In this document: positions 49,372-60,194 of the stretch, in pieces
How the letters are laid out: each line of letters begins with the position of its first letter
Numbering within the stretch: position 1 is the first letter of the stretch
Assembly: GCA_019638475.1 (NCBI GenBank)
Contig: JAHBTR010000003.1
Span: 1-64,000, forward strand
Direction: 5' to 3'
Length of the DNA stretch: 64,000 bases
From: Chitinophagaceae bacterium
GTDB lineage: Bacteria > Bacteroidota > Bacteroidia > Chitinophagales > Chitinophagaceae
The notes under the pieces: model-generated
Database searches by the model: none
What the model saw: the letters and a program-made list of their open reading frames with translations, nothing else
Told to the model about the DNA's origin: nothing
Program-made: the position numbers and the translations under genes

Positions 49372-51519
49372 ATGATTGATTTTTTTCAACACTTAATACA
49401 TGAATTTGAATTGCCATTGAAAAATCCGGTGTTGATATTTTCATTAATTCTCCTTATCATATTGCTTTCTCCTATACTATTAAGAAGGTTAAATATTCCT
49501 GGTATTATTGGTTTAATTATTTCTGGTGTAGTTATAGGACCTCATGGATTAAATATACTTGCCAACAATTCAGCTATTGAACTTTTTTCAACTATTGGGC
49601 TATTGTATATTATGTTTATTGCTGGTCTTGAATTAGATTTGAATGAGTTTAAAGCCAATAAAAACAAAAGCCTTTTATTTGGTATTTTTACATTTGCCAT
49701 TCCTTTAGCTATTGGTTTTCCTGTATGTCATTATTTATTGCATTACGACTTTAATGCAAGTTTTTTAACAGCAAGTATGTTTGCTACACACACTTTAGTA
49801 GCATACCCTATTGTCAGTAAATTAGGTATTTCAAAAAATCAGGCAGTTGCAATAACTGTTGGAGGAACTATTTTAACAGATACAGCAGTACTGATTATTT
49901 TGGCTGTTATCATTGGCAATAGTAAGGGTAGTTTAAATCAAGAATTTTGGATAAGATTAGGCGTTTCTTTAGCCATTTTTTCTGTTATCATGTTTTTAAT
50001 TATTCCAAGAATTGCAAAATGGTTTTTCAGAAAATTAGAAAGTGAAAAACATACACATTACATATTCGTTTTATCGGTCGTATTTTTTGCTGCTTTCTTA
50101 GCAGAGGTTGCTGGTGTAGAAGCTATTATTGGTGCATTCGTAGCAGGGCTTGCATTAAATAAATTAATTCCGCATTCATCTGCATTAATGAACAGAATAG
50201 AATTTATAGGCAACTCATTATTTATTCCTTTCTTTCTAATAAGTGTAGGTATGTTAGTAGATATAAGTGTTATAATGAATGGTCCTACAGCTATCATCAT
50301 AGCACTTACACTTTCTGTTGTGGCTATTTGTAGTAAATGGATTGCAGCTTTATTTACACAACTTGTTTTTAAATATTCTGGAGCACAACGTCAATTAATT
50401 TTTGGTTTAAGTGGTGCTCATGCTGCTGCTACATTAGCTGTAATTTTAGTAGGTTATAATAACAATGTATTAGATGAAAACATTTTAAACGGAACAATTA
50501 TTTTAATTTTAATTACTTGTATTGTTGCCTCTTTTGCTACAGAAAAAGCTGCCAAAAAAATAATTGTAGCAACACAAGATGATGATACTGACCTAATAAA
50601 AGCTACTGAAGCTCGTAGCGAACACATTTTATTGCCAATAGAAAAAGTAGAACAAATTGAAAAAATATTAGAGTTTTCTATTTTTATTAAAGACAAAAAA
50701 TCTGTCAATCCATTATCTGTACTTACTGTTGTATCTAATAATGATGAAGCTGAAATTAATATTTTAAAAGCCAGAAATAAATTAGAAGCATTTGTAAAAC
50801 AAGCATCTGCCTCAGAAACTAAAGTAAATATTATAACCACTATTGACCATAATGCAGCCAGTGGCATAGCTCGTATTTCAAGAGAAATTATGGCTGATAT
50901 TATTGTATTGGGTTGGCCCAAACAAAAAGTAGGTTTCTTTGATAAATTAATTGGTAAAAAAATAGACGATATTTTAAACTCTACAGAAAAAACCACTTTT
51001 ATATGTAAACTTCAAAATCAATTAATACTACATAAAAGAATAGTATTGGTTGTGCCACCATTAGCAGAATATGAAAAAGGTTTTGAACATTGGCTAACCA
51101 AAATGTCTAAACTGGCTCAAGAGTTAAGTATTCCTATTCAATTATATTGTAATAACCCTACTGAAAATGCTATTATAAAAATAATCAAAGAATTAAAACT
51201 TTCTGCTTCAGTTACATTTTCTTTATTTAATGATTGGGAAGATTTTTTAATTCTTGCAAGATATATACGAGAAGATGATTTACTTATTTTAGTTTCTGCA
51301 CGCAAAGGTGCTGCTTCTTATATGCCTTTATTAGAAAACTTACCCAATAAATTAGAAAAACATTTTTCAAGCAATAGTCGTTTGGTTATTTATCCTCAAC
51401 AATTTAGTCAAGACCATGTTATAGAAAGATTTGACGACATTACAGGAGAACCTCTTAATAAAGGTATTGAAACTATTCAAAGAATAGGTAAAGGAATTGG
51501 TAATATATTTAAAAAGTAA
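49372..51519 (+). CDS. CPA2/Kef-type cation:proton antiporter with C-terminal Usp-like domains
   Basis: The 715-residue protein has about twelve membrane helices over residues 15-395 with the family segments IPGIIGLIISGVVIGPHGL, GLLYIMFIAGLELDLNEFK and GVEAIIGAFVAGLALN, followed by a cytosolic part (about 430-700) resembling two universal stress protein folds. It should exchange Na+ or K+ for H+ across the inner membrane. It converges on a separate universal stress protein gene, which may share its regulation. Confidence 0.92.
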   Translation: MIDFFQHLIHEFELPLKNPVLIFSLILLIILLSPILLRRLNIPGIIGLIISGVVIGPHGLNILANNSAIELFSTIGLLYIMFIAGLELDLNEFKANKNKSLLFGIFTFAIPLAIGFPVCHYLLHYDFNASFLTASMFATHTLVAYPIVSKLGISKNQAVAITVGGTILTDTAVLIILAVIIGNSKGSLNQEFWIRLGVSLAIFSVIMFLIIPRIAKWFFRKLESEKHTHYIFVLSVVFFAAFLAEVAGVEAIIGAFVAGLALNKLIPHSSALMNRIEFIGNSLFIPFFLISVGMLVDISVIMNGPTAIIIALTLSVVAICSKWIAALFTQLVFKYSGAQRQLIFGLSGAHAAATLAVILVGYNNNVLDENILNGTIILILITCIVASFATEKAAKKIIVATQDDDTDLIKATEARSEHILLPIEKVEQIEKILEFSIFIKDKKSVNPLSVLTVVSNNDEAEINILKARNKLEAFVKQASASETKVNIITTIDHNAASGIARISREIMADIIVLGWPKQKVGFFDKLIGKKIDDILNSTEKTTFICKLQNQLILHKRIVLVVPPLAEYEKGFEHWLTKMSKLAQELSIPIQLYCNNPTENAIIKIIKELKLSASVTFSLFNDWEDFLILARYIREDDLLILVSARKGAASYMPLLENLPNKLEKHFSSNSRLVIYPQQFSQDHVIERFDDITGEPLNKGIETIQRIGKGIGNIFKK

Positions 51520-51521
51520 TA

Positions 51522-51558
51522 CAGCATATTTAATAAATGTGCTTTACTAAATATGCTG
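51522..51558. terminator. Inverted repeat between the convergent antiporter and Usp genes
   Basis: An 11-bp perfect inverted repeat (51522-51532 with 51548-51558) around a 15-base loop. It lies between two convergent genes, as expected of a bidirectional terminator, but has no clear T-run. Confidence 0.45.
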
Positions 51559-51572
51559 CTTACCATAGCTTC

Positions 51573-52412
51573 TTACTTATCAGTATTTCTCACAGCCATC
51601 AAAGGTGTTTTACCTCTGAAAGCAAGTGTTTTAGTATAACTGGTAGAAAAAATACTTTCTAAAAGACCATGTTTTTTAGGCACAACAATAACAATTTCTA
51701 TTTTTTTGTCTTTAACAAAAAAGTCCACAGCACCAACAAAATCAGGATTGTTCATAAAATGAAAATCAGGACGATAATCTGAAAATAATTTTTCAAGAGT
51801 ATGTTTATCTTCTGAGTTTTCTGCTTTTTCTGTATTATCTGTTACATGCAAAATATGCAGTTTGGCTTTTGTTACATTTAAAATATCTTTTATAGAATCT
51901 ACAGGTGTTGTATTTTCTACATCTTTCAAATCACTTACAAATAAAATATCTTCTATAGTAGTAAAACTATATTCTGTAGGAACAATAATTACTGGTATAT
52001 CAGATTTTTTTGCAACACTAATAGAGTGGCTACCAATTAGAGCTTCTTTAACTTTTCCACCACCAGTAATACCCATTACTATCAATTCTGCACCAGTAGT
52101 TTTTACCAATTCATTTACAGCAACTGTTAAATCTGCATGGCTATGGTAGGCTTCAATTTCTACACTATAAGATTTTTTAGAACTCAAAAAAGCAACATAC
52201 TCATTTAATTGTGCAGCACTTTTTTGTCTAAAAGGTTCTGTAACTATTTTTTGTGTATAATCCTTAAATGGTTCAGACACACTTGCTGCATCATAAGAGT
52301 GATATACGACAATTCTTTTTGCTCCAATTTGTTTAGCAAGTTCTACAGCATAAAGACCTGCATTGGTAGCAGTAACAGAAAAATCGGTAGGTAGTAAAAT
52401 AGTTTGTATCAT
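51573..52412 (-). CDS. Universal stress protein, two tandem domains
   Basis: The 279-residue protein starts MIQTILLPTDFSVTA. The first Usp domain carries the ATP-binding-type signature VMGITGGGKVKEALIGSHSISVAKKSDIPVIIV. The second domain (about 150-279) is more diverged and lacks a full G-2x-G-9x-G motif. The ATG at 52412 is chosen because the canonical Usp start follows directly; the longer frame to 52508 has no family match. Confidence 0.9.
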   Translation of the reverse strand: MIQTILLPTDFSVTATNAGLYAVELAKQIGAKRIVVYHSYDAASVSEPFKDYTQKIVTEPFRQKSAAQLNEYVAFLSSKKSYSVEIEAYHSHADLTVAVNELVKTTGAELIVMGITGGGKVKEALIGSHSISVAKKSDIPVIIVPTEYSFTTIEDILFVSDLKDVENTTPVDSIKDILNVTKAKLHILHVTDNTEKAENSEDKHTLEKLFSDYRPDFHFMNNPDFVGAVDFFVKDKKIEIVIVVPKKHGLLESIFSTSYTKTLAFRGKTPLMAVRNTDK

Positions 52413-52488
52413 AAAAAATTTATTTGCTGTAAAGTTAATCCATAATTTTTGAAAAACTACATTTACGTTTACTAAACAATTTCTTTTA

Positions 52489-52614
52489 CCTATTATATAA
52501 GAAATCATCAGTCAGACGGTTCCGTCAGACTGAATAAAAAGCTACATAACTACCTTAACAAAAACATTTTAAGAAGATATTGAAAAGAAAAAATATTTTT
52601 TGCCTATTATATAA
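52489..52614. repeat. 12-bp direct repeats flanking a palindrome-bearing 102-bp segment
   Basis: The 12-mer CCTATTATATAA occurs at 52489-52500 and 52603-52614. The segment between contains a near-perfect hairpin (52509-52532, 11-bp arms with one mismatch, 2-base loop). It could be a small insertion with target duplication or two repeated promoter-like AT boxes. The rest of this 243-bp gap holds only the M28 promoter. Confidence 0.5.
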
Positions 52615-52620
52615 TTCATG

Positions 52621-52650
52621 TTGCTGAAATGATAGATATTTTTATCTTTA
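52621..52650 (+). promoter_or_regulatory. Promoter of the M28 peptidase
   Basis: TTG at 52621-52623, 19 bp, TATCTTTA at 52643-52650 (7 of 8). It ends 5 bp before the ATG at 52656, so the leader would be absent or very short. Its position inside a longer frame argues for that ATG. Confidence 0.5.
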
Positions 52651-52655
52651 GCCAC

Positions 52656-54017
52656 ATGAAAAAAATTTTATTACTTCTCCTTTTGCCAATATTGGCAAAA
52701 AGCCAACAAAACGATACTGCATTTATCAAAAAAATTGCTGACGAAATGTTGCAAAATGGTCAGGCATATCAGCTATTACATTATTTAACCAAAAATATTG
52801 GAGGCAGACTTGCTGGTTCTTCTCAATACAATCAAGCTGTACAATGGAGTTACGAAACCTTGAAAAAGTTTAACAGCGATACTGTTTTTTTACAAGAATG
52901 TTTAGTGCCACATTGGATAAGAGGACATGGCGATGCAGCTTTTCTAATTAACAAAAATGAAAGCAATACTAAAAAACCTTTAAGCATGACAGCTATTGGC
53001 AACTCTTTAGGTAGCCAAAATGTTATTACTGCTCCATTGCTATTTATTGAAAATTTTGATGACTTAGAAAAGAAAAAAGAAGCAGTAAAAGGCAAAATAG
53101 TTTATTACAATGCAGCATTTAATCCTACTAATATCAGAACTTTTAAAAGCTACTCTGAAACAGCCAAATATCGTGTATATGGACCAAGCCATGCTGCAAA
53201 ATATGGAGCAATAGGCGTTGTTGTACGTTCTTTAAGTGAAGCAACTAACAATTTTCCTCATACAGGAACATTGGTGTATAATGATTCTTTTCCTACAATT
53301 CCTGCTATATGTATAGGCATAGAAGATGCTGATTATATAGCAGCAAATGCCAAAACTGGCAACTGGTTTATTAGCTTAAAAACACATGGAAAAATGTTGC
53401 CAGATACTATTAATCACAATGTAATAGCAGAATTAAAAGGAACAGAATTTCCTAATGAATATATAACTATTGGGGGTCATTTAGATAGTTGGGATATTTG
53501 TGAAGGTGCACATGATGATGGTGCAGGTGTAGTACAAACTATGGAAATTTTAAGAACATTTAAAGCATTGGGTTATCAGCCAAAACACACTATAAGGTTT
53601 GTATTATTTGCCAATGAAGAAAATGGCACAAGAGGTGGATTAAAGTATGCAGCATTGGCAAAAGACAATAATGAAAAACACATTTTTGCTTTAGAAAGTG
53701 ATGCAGGTGGCTTTACACCAAGAGGCTTTGGATTTACTATGAGTGCAGAAAAAATTGCTGCTATTCAACCATGGTTATTTTTATTAAACCCTTATGGTAC
53801 AGAATTTTTAGAATTAGGTGGTGGTGGTGCAGATATTGGACCTTTATACAAAAATTTTGGAACACCAATAGCAGGTTTTATTCCAGACTCTCAACGTTAT
53901 TTTGACATTCATCATGCAGCAAATGATACCTTTGAAAAAGTAAATAAAAGAGAATTATTATTAGGTGCTGTAAATATGGCTGCATTAGTTTATCTTGTAG
54001 ATAAATATGGACTTTAA
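52656..54017 (+). CDS. Exported M28 family zinc aminopeptidase
   Basis: The 453-residue protein has a signal peptide (MKKILLLLLLPILAKSQ), an N-terminal segment RLAGSSQYNQAV, a PA-like domain, then the M28 core with the two-zinc ligands: GGHLDSWD, EGAHDDGAG, FANEENG, ESDAGGF and FDIHHAANDTF. It should remove amino acids from peptides in the periplasm or outside. The next gene starts 11 bp downstream. Confidence 0.93.
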   Translation: MKKILLLLLLPILAKSQQNDTAFIKKIADEMLQNGQAYQLLHYLTKNIGGRLAGSSQYNQAVQWSYETLKKFNSDTVFLQECLVPHWIRGHGDAAFLINKNESNTKKPLSMTAIGNSLGSQNVITAPLLFIENFDDLEKKKEAVKGKIVYYNAAFNPTNIRTFKSYSETAKYRVYGPSHAAKYGAIGVVVRSLSEATNNFPHTGTLVYNDSFPTIPAICIGIEDADYIAANAKTGNWFISLKTHGKMLPDTINHNVIAELKGTEFPNEYITIGGHLDSWDICEGAHDDGAGVVQTMEILRTFKALGYQPKHTIRFVLFANEENGTRGGLKYAALAKDNNEKHIFALESDAGGFTPRGFGFTMSAEKIAAIQPWLFLLNPYGTEFLELGGGGADIGPLYKNFGTPIAGFIPDSQRYFDIHHAANDTFEKVNKRELLLGAVNMAALVYLVDKYGL

Positions 54018-54028
54018 AAAACAATATA

Positions 54029-54415
54029 ATGAAAAGAATATTTAATATAGTAGGTATAATGCTTGTTATAGCATTTTTTGTATTTCTGTACTTGCGTTAT
54101 TTTACAGTATTTGCCGAGGGCACAAAAGCTGGTGTATTAAATACCTTTCAAAAAAAAGGATATATTTTTAAAACATGGGAAGGTATGATTATACAAAGTG
54201 GCTTTAAAGCAAATGTGCAAAGCAATGAATTTGAATTTAGTGTTACTGATGAAAGAATTGCTAAAAAGTTAGAAGAAAATTCTGGTAAAGAAGTAAACCT
54301 ACACTACAAAAGATATTTTGGCTCATTGCCTTGGCGTGGTATGAGTACCTATATTATAGACAGTATTTATGAAATAAGAAATACCAATAGCCCAACTGTA
54401 GTAAGCCCTCAATAA
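54029..54415 (+). CDS. Membrane-anchored hypothetical protein (often mislabelled 6-phosphogluconate dehydrogenase)
   Basis: The 128-residue protein has one N-terminal membrane helix (about 6-24), then a small beta domain: EGTKAGVLNTFQKKGYIFKTWEG, FEFSVTD, VNLHYKRYFGSLPWRG. This belongs to a widespread Bacteroidota family that, as I recall, is sometimes labelled 6-phosphogluconate dehydrogenase, although it has no Rossmann fold and is far too short. The function is unknown. It sits between the M28 and NlpC/P60 genes. Confidence 0.7.
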   Translation: MKRIFNIVGIMLVIAFFVFLYLRYFTVFAEGTKAGVLNTFQKKGYIFKTWEGMIIQSGFKANVQSNEFEFSVTDERIAKKLEENSGKEVNLHYKRYFGSLPWRGMSTYIIDSIYEIRNTNSPTVVSPQ

Positions 54416-54430
54416 AAATTAATAAGAAGC

Positions 54431-55177
54431 ATGAACTATGCAGCAACCATTGTATCTGTAGCACCATTAAGGTATGAAGCATCTCATAAAAGTGAAATGA
54501 TTAATCAACTTCTTTTTGGAGAGTGTGTAATAATAACAGATAGTACAAAAGATTTTTTTAAAGTAACATGCTTGTATGATGGTTATGAAGGATGGTGTGC
54601 AAAAAATCAATTAGCCGAAGTAGATGAAAATTTTTATACAACCAATCACCAAAAAATTATAACAACTTCTATTGCAGAAGCAACATGTAATGGACAAAAT
54701 ATGTATTTATCATCTGGCTCTTTTATTGGTTGTATTAATCATCATCAATTAAATATTGGTAATACAAATTTTGTTTTCAACAATACATATACTTCTCCTA
54801 TTCATTTACAAAAAATAATGTTTTCCTATATCAATACTCCATACTTATGGGGTGGTAAAAGTATTTTTGGTATTGATTGTAGTGGTTTTGTACAGCAGGT
54901 GTATAAACTATTAGGCATACCATTAAAAAGAGATGCACATCAACAAGCAGAACAAGGAAATATTGTTGGATTTTTACAAGAAGCTACTATGGGCGACCTT
55001 GCTTTTTTTGATAATGAAGAAGGAAAAATAATTCATGTAGGTATTCTTTTAAATGAATCTGAAATTATACATGCTTCTGGACAAGTAAGAAAAGATAAGA
55101 TAGACAATGCAGGAATTATACATACAGAAACACAAAAACGTACACACAATTTAAGAATTATAAAAAGAATGTTGTAA
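54431..55177 (+). CDS. NlpC/P60 (C40) family cell-wall peptidase
   Basis: The 248-residue protein has an N-terminal SH3b-like domain (about 1-75), a linker domain, and a C-terminal NlpC/P60 domain with the catalytic Cys in FGIDCSGFVQQVY, His in KIIHVGILL and a third polar residue in EIIHASG. It cleaves peptidoglycan stem peptides. No signal peptide is obvious, so it may act on recycled peptides in the cytosol. It starts 15 bp after the preceding gene. Confidence 0.9.
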   Translation: MNYAATIVSVAPLRYEASHKSEMINQLLFGECVIITDSTKDFFKVTCLYDGYEGWCAKNQLAEVDENFYTTNHQKIITTSIAEATCNGQNMYLSSGSFIGCINHHQLNIGNTNFVFNNTYTSPIHLQKIMFSYINTPYLWGGKSIFGIDCSGFVQQVYKLLGIPLKRDAHQQAEQGNIVGFLQEATMGDLAFFDNEEGKIIHVGILLNESEIIHASGQVRKDKIDNAGIIHTETQKRTHNLRIIKRML

Positions 55178-55200
55178 CAATAAAATATTTTCTATCTTTA
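55172..55200 (+). promoter_or_regulatory. Promoter of the Rrf2 gene
   Basis: TTG at 55172-55174, 18 bp, TATCTTTA at 55193-55200. The TTG overlaps the end of the preceding gene. The predicted leader is about 30 nt. Confidence 0.5.
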
Positions 55201-55236
55201 TTTATCAAATCAACTTTACAACAATACTATTAAACT

Positions 55237-55671
55237 ATGCTTTCAAAATCAAGTGAATATGCAATAAAAGCTATGATTTATATTGCACAAGCATCTAATA
55301 CAAAGAATATCGGTGTTGCAGAAATTGCAAAAGGCATTAATGCTCCTCAGCCTTTTACAGCCAAAATTTTACAAAATTTAACTAAGCAAAAAATTCTTAG
55401 GTCTATAAAAGGACCTAAAGGAGGCTTTTATTTAACAGCACCCGATTTAAAACAATCCATAGCTAAAATTATTTATGCAATAGATGGAAAAGTTACTTTT
55501 AATAAATGTGTATTAGGTTTACATAATTGCTCTGAAGAAAAACCATGCCCTCTGCACCATGAATACAAAAAAATAAAAATAGACATTATTAATATGATTG
55601 AAAAAAATACACTTGCAGATTTTGTATCAAAATTAAACTCTGGAGAAATATATTTAAAAGCTATTCAATAG
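55237..55671 (+). CDS. Rrf2 family transcriptional regulator with iron-sulphur cysteines
   Basis: The 144-residue protein has the Rrf2 winged helix (SEYAIKAMIYIA, IAKGINAPQPFTAKILQNLTKQKILRS, KGPKGGFYL) and three cysteines C91, C98 and C104 spaced as in NsrR/IscR-type cluster-binding members. It probably senses nitric oxide, iron or redox state with a cluster. No obvious target operon is adjacent. Confidence 0.9.
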   Translation: MLSKSSEYAIKAMIYIAQASNTKNIGVAEIAKGINAPQPFTAKILQNLTKQKILRSIKGPKGGFYLTAPDLKQSIAKIIYAIDGKVTFNKCVLGLHNCSEEKPCPLHHEYKKIKIDIINMIEKNTLADFVSKLNSGEIYLKAIQ

Positions 55672-55749
55672 CTCTTACTACTCAGTTTGAACAATTATAT
55701 TCGTTTTTTACAATTATGTATCAATACTTTTTATTTCATTATAGGTGGT

Positions 55750-55780
55750 TTTGTTGAAAAAAAATTTACATACATCTTTG
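55750..55780 (+). promoter_or_regulatory. Promoter of the CPBP protease
   Basis: TTTG at 55750-55753, 19 bp, CATCTTTG at 55773-55780 (7 of 8 to TAnnTTTG). A second weaker -7-like TAATCTTG lies at 55818-55825. Confidence 0.45.
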
Positions 55781-55837
55781 CTTTAGTAAAACTTACCCAC
55801 TTTACAAAGTATCTTCTTAATCTTGCACATATTTAAT

Positions 55838-56785
55838 ATGAATACAAAACCTACAATAAGCTATACCAATCAATTTGCCATTTTAATTGGACTAATAGGC
55901 GTTTCATTTATAATAGCTTCTTTAGCAGCAGCAGGTGCATGGGTAGCTATGACAGGTAATAGTCTTTTTTCTATGGCAAAAGATATTATAAAACCTGAAT
56001 ATGCCAATGCAGCAAAATGGACACAGCTAATTGCAGCTTTTATCATGTTCTTTGTTCCATCTGTTGTTTTTGCAAGAATTATACAACCTAACCCTTTAAA
56101 ACAATTAGGCTTTTCATCTTTATTAAGTGGTAAACAATTTTTTCTTGTAATATGTGTAGCTATAACAGCTATGGGTTTAAGTGGTGCTTTAGGTACTTTA
56201 AATGAAATGATTCCCATTCCTACAAACTGGGCAACAAAATTTAAAAAAGCAGAAGATGATTATGTAAAACAGCTAATGACCATAGCTAAAATGAATAATT
56301 GGAAAGAATATATTTTTTCATTAATCGTTATAGCCCTTGCTCCTGCTATATTTGAAGAAACTTTATTTAGAGGTGCTATACAAAGATTATTGCAAAACTG
56401 GTTTAAGAATGTTTGGGCAGCTATTATAATAACTTCCATAATTTTTAGCTTAGTACATTTAAGTTATTATGGTTTTTTAGCAAGAGTAGGTTTAGGTGTT
56501 ATATTAGGCTTAATTTTTTATTATAGTCGTAATATATGGTTAAGTATTTTGGCTCACTTTTTAAATAATGCAATAGCTGTTTCTGTATTATATGTAATGG
56601 GCACAAGAGGAGAAAATCCTGAAAAAGCATTGAATGAAAATTTTCCATTAATATATGGCGTTATAGCTTTATTACTGATTGTACTATTATTACGCTTGTT
56701 TAAAAAAGAAAGTAAATATATTGGTGCAGAAAATTTACCAGATGGTTCTCCTTCTTTTATAAAAAGTAATAATCCTTTTGAATAA
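55838..56785 (+). CDS. CPBP family intramembrane glutamic endopeptidase
   Basis: The 315-residue protein has about eight membrane helices and the CPBP/Abi motifs: EETLFRGAIQRLL (catalytic Glu pair), FSLVHLSYYGFLAR and LAHFLNNAI. It cleaves membrane proteins within the bilayer. The ATG at 55838 is used instead of an upstream one at 55823 that lies on the -7-like sequence. Its stop overlaps the next start by one base. Confidence 0.9.
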   Translation: MNTKPTISYTNQFAILIGLIGVSFIIASLAAAGAWVAMTGNSLFSMAKDIIKPEYANAAKWTQLIAAFIMFFVPSVVFARIIQPNPLKQLGFSSLLSGKQFFLVICVAITAMGLSGALGTLNEMIPIPTNWATKFKKAEDDYVKQLMTIAKMNNWKEYIFSLIVIALAPAIFEETLFRGAIQRLLQNWFKNVWAAIIITSIIFSLVHLSYYGFLARVGLGVILGLIFYYSRNIWLSILAHFLNNAIAVSVLYVMGTRGENPEKALNENFPLIYGVIALLLIVLLLRLFKKESKYIGAENLPDGSPSFIKSNNPFE

Positions 56786-56991
56786 TGAATAATTGGTTTT
56801 TATTATACAGCACAAAAAATATGGTAGAAGCCAGCATATTGCAAGGTATGTTAGAAGAAAATCAAATACCTGTTCATGTATTAAATAAATTAGATAGTAG
56901 TTATCCTGTTATTGGCGATATAGAATTGTATGTACCTATTCATCTAAAAGAAATAGCACAAGCATTAATTCAAAAAGGATTATTGAACTAA
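56785..56991 (+). CDS. DUF2007 domain-containing protein
   Basis: The 68-residue protein has the DUF2007 pattern: LLYSTKNMVEASILQGMLEENQIPVHVLNK followed by IELYVPIHLKEIAQALI. This ferredoxin-like fold is called putative signal-transducing protein in databases. It is coupled to the CPBP gene by a one-base overlap (TAATG). The role is unknown. Confidence 0.8.
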   Translation: MNNWFLLYSTKNMVEASILQGMLEENQIPVHVLNKLDSSYPVIGDIELYVPIHLKEIAQALIQKGLLN

Positions 56992-57007
56992 TAATACCAA
57001 AGTGAAA

Positions 57008-57256
57008 TAAATTTTATTTGGTCGGTATAACTTATAATACCGAACTTGTTTAGACTTTTATCAATTTAATATACACGAAGCTAAAAAAAGTGAAAGTTAT
57101 CAAGTTTTGTCATGTTGAGCTTGTCGAAACATGTCGAAACCGATTAATTGAAGCATATTTTTTAACCCTCGCCTTCGACAGGCTCAGGCTGACAGCGTTT
57201 TTTATTCACAATTCGTAAAAATTAAAAGTCTAAACAAGTTCACCAAAATAAATTGG
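57008..57256. mobile_element. MITE-like nested inverted-repeat element
   Basis: A perfect 19-bp inverted repeat (57042-57060 with 57223-57241) bounds about 200 bp. Inside lies a second, imperfect 21-bp inverted repeat (57108-57128 with 57174-57194, 17 matches) of the TTCGACAGGCTCA type found in many Bacteroidota genomes. Outside, TTATTTGGT-like and ACCAAAATAA sequences extend the symmetry, but the left side has an extra 19-bp palindromic insert (57023-57041). There is no coding sequence. It fills most of the gap between DUF2007 and the lyase gene. Confidence 0.65.
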
Positions 57257-57274
57257 TCTATTTTAAAAATCAAA

Positions 57275-58705
<1,431 letters not shown>

Positions 58706-58712
58706 TACATGA

Positions 58713-58742
58713 TTTGGGTCATGCCATAAAACATTACTTTTG
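58713..58742 (+). promoter_or_regulatory. Promoter of the tryptophanase gene
   Basis: TTTG at 58713-58716, 18 bp, TACTTTTG at 58735-58742: a perfect Bacteroidota promoter. It lies 7 bp from the divergent promoter of the phenol-lyase gene, so one bound protein could affect both. Confidence 0.65.
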
Positions 58743-58784
58743 TTCTATTTGCAAAACCTTTTTTAATTTTTAAAAATTATCAAT

Positions 58785-60161
58785 ATGTCATTTCAAACTT
58801 TTATTGAGCCGTTTAAGATAAAATCTGTAGAACCTATTTATATGTCCACTGCTGAACAACGTAAGCAGTATATGAAAGAGGCTTTTTATAACCCATTCTT
58901 ATTACATTCAAGGCATGTAATAATTGACCTTTTAACAGATAGTGGTACATCTGCTATGAGTAGTGAGCAATGGGCAGGTATTATGCGTGGAGATGAATCT
59001 TATGCTGGAGCACAAAGTTGGGAAAGATTAGAAACAGAATTAAAAGACTTAACAGGTTTTTCTTATGTTATTCCTACGCATCAAGGTCGTGCTGCTGAAA
59101 GAATTTTATATGGCTATCTTGGTGGTAAAGGAAAAACATTTATTAGTAATACACATTTTGATACAACACGTGCCAATATAGAATTTAGTGGTGCCGAAGC
59201 AATAGATATTCCTTGTAAAGAAGCAGAAGACCATGAATCTGATTATCCATTTAAAGGAAATATGGATATTGCTGCATTAGATGAATTGCTTGGCAAACAT
59301 GGTTCAACCAATATTGGTGCAGTTATTCTAACAGTTACCAATAATACAGGAGGTGGTCAGCCTGTAAGTATGGAAAATGCAAAAGCCGTAGCAGAAGTTT
59401 GTAAAAAACATAAAGTACTATTTATTATTGACTGTTGTAGAATAGCAGAAAATGCTTATTTTATTCGCAATAAAGAAAAAGGATATGAACACAAAAGTTA
59501 TAGAGAAATAGCACAAGAAATGTTTGCCTTAGCAGATGGTTGTGCAATGAGTGCAAAAAAAGATGCATTGGTAAATATGGGTGGATTTCTTGCATTACAA
59601 AATGAAGAATTAGCAACAGCTTGTACCAACCTTTTAATTATTACAGAAGGCTTTGCTACTTATGGTGGTTTATCTGGTAGAGATATGGAAGCCATAGCTA
59701 TTGGATTAAGAGAAGTTTTTGAAGATGATTATTTACATTATAGAATAATGAGTACAACTTATTTAGGAGAGCAATTAAAAGCAAAAGGTGTTCCTGTATT
59801 ATATCCTATTGGTGGTCATGCAGTATATGTAGATGCTGGTAAACTATACAATCATATTCCAGCAGAACAATACCCTGGTCAAGCATTGGTTTGTGAGTTG
59901 TATCAATTAGGTGGTATTCGTACTGTAGAAATTGGTTCAGTAATGTTTGGTAAATATGATGAAGATGGAAAATTAGTTGCTGCACCAATGGAGCTTGTTC
60001 GTTTAGCTATTCCAAGAAGGGTTTATACAAAAAGCCATTTAGATTATGTAATAGAAGTGTTTGATAAAATTGTTCAGAATAAGGCTGCAACAAAAGGTGT
60101 TAAAATAGTAAAAGAACCTAAATTTTTACGCCACTTTACTGCTCATTTTGAAATGCTGTAA
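58785..60161 (+). CDS. tnaA: Tryptophanase
   Basis: The 458-residue PLP enzyme is paralogous to the divergent phenol-lyase. The PLP lysine lies in AMSAKKDALVN. The tryptophanase-specific residues are present: TVEIGS (Ile where TPL has Arg) and LRHFTAHF (His463 of the E. coli enzyme). It should split tryptophan to indole, pyruvate and ammonia. I see no TnaC-like leader peptide in the 36 or so nt leader. A thioesterase gene follows 33 bp downstream. Confidence 0.9.
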   Translation: MSFQTFIEPFKIKSVEPIYMSTAEQRKQYMKEAFYNPFLLHSRHVIIDLLTDSGTSAMSSEQWAGIMRGDESYAGAQSWERLETELKDLTGFSYVIPTHQGRAAERILYGYLGGKGKTFISNTHFDTTRANIEFSGAEAIDIPCKEAEDHESDYPFKGNMDIAALDELLGKHGSTNIGAVILTVTNNTGGGQPVSMENAKAVAEVCKKHKVLFIIDCCRIAENAYFIRNKEKGYEHKSYREIAQEMFALADGCAMSAKKDALVNMGGFLALQNEELATACTNLLIITEGFATYGGLSGRDMEAIAIGLREVFEDDYLHYRIMSTTYLGEQLKAKGVPVLYPIGGHAVYVDAGKLYNHIPAEQYPGQALVCELYQLGGIRTVEIGSVMFGKYDEDGKLVAAPMELVRLAIPRRVYTKSHLDYVIEVFDKIVQNKAATKGVKIVKEPKFLRHFTAHFEML

Positions 60162-60194
60162 AAAAATATCATGCAGAAAATAAAATAGAAGAAA

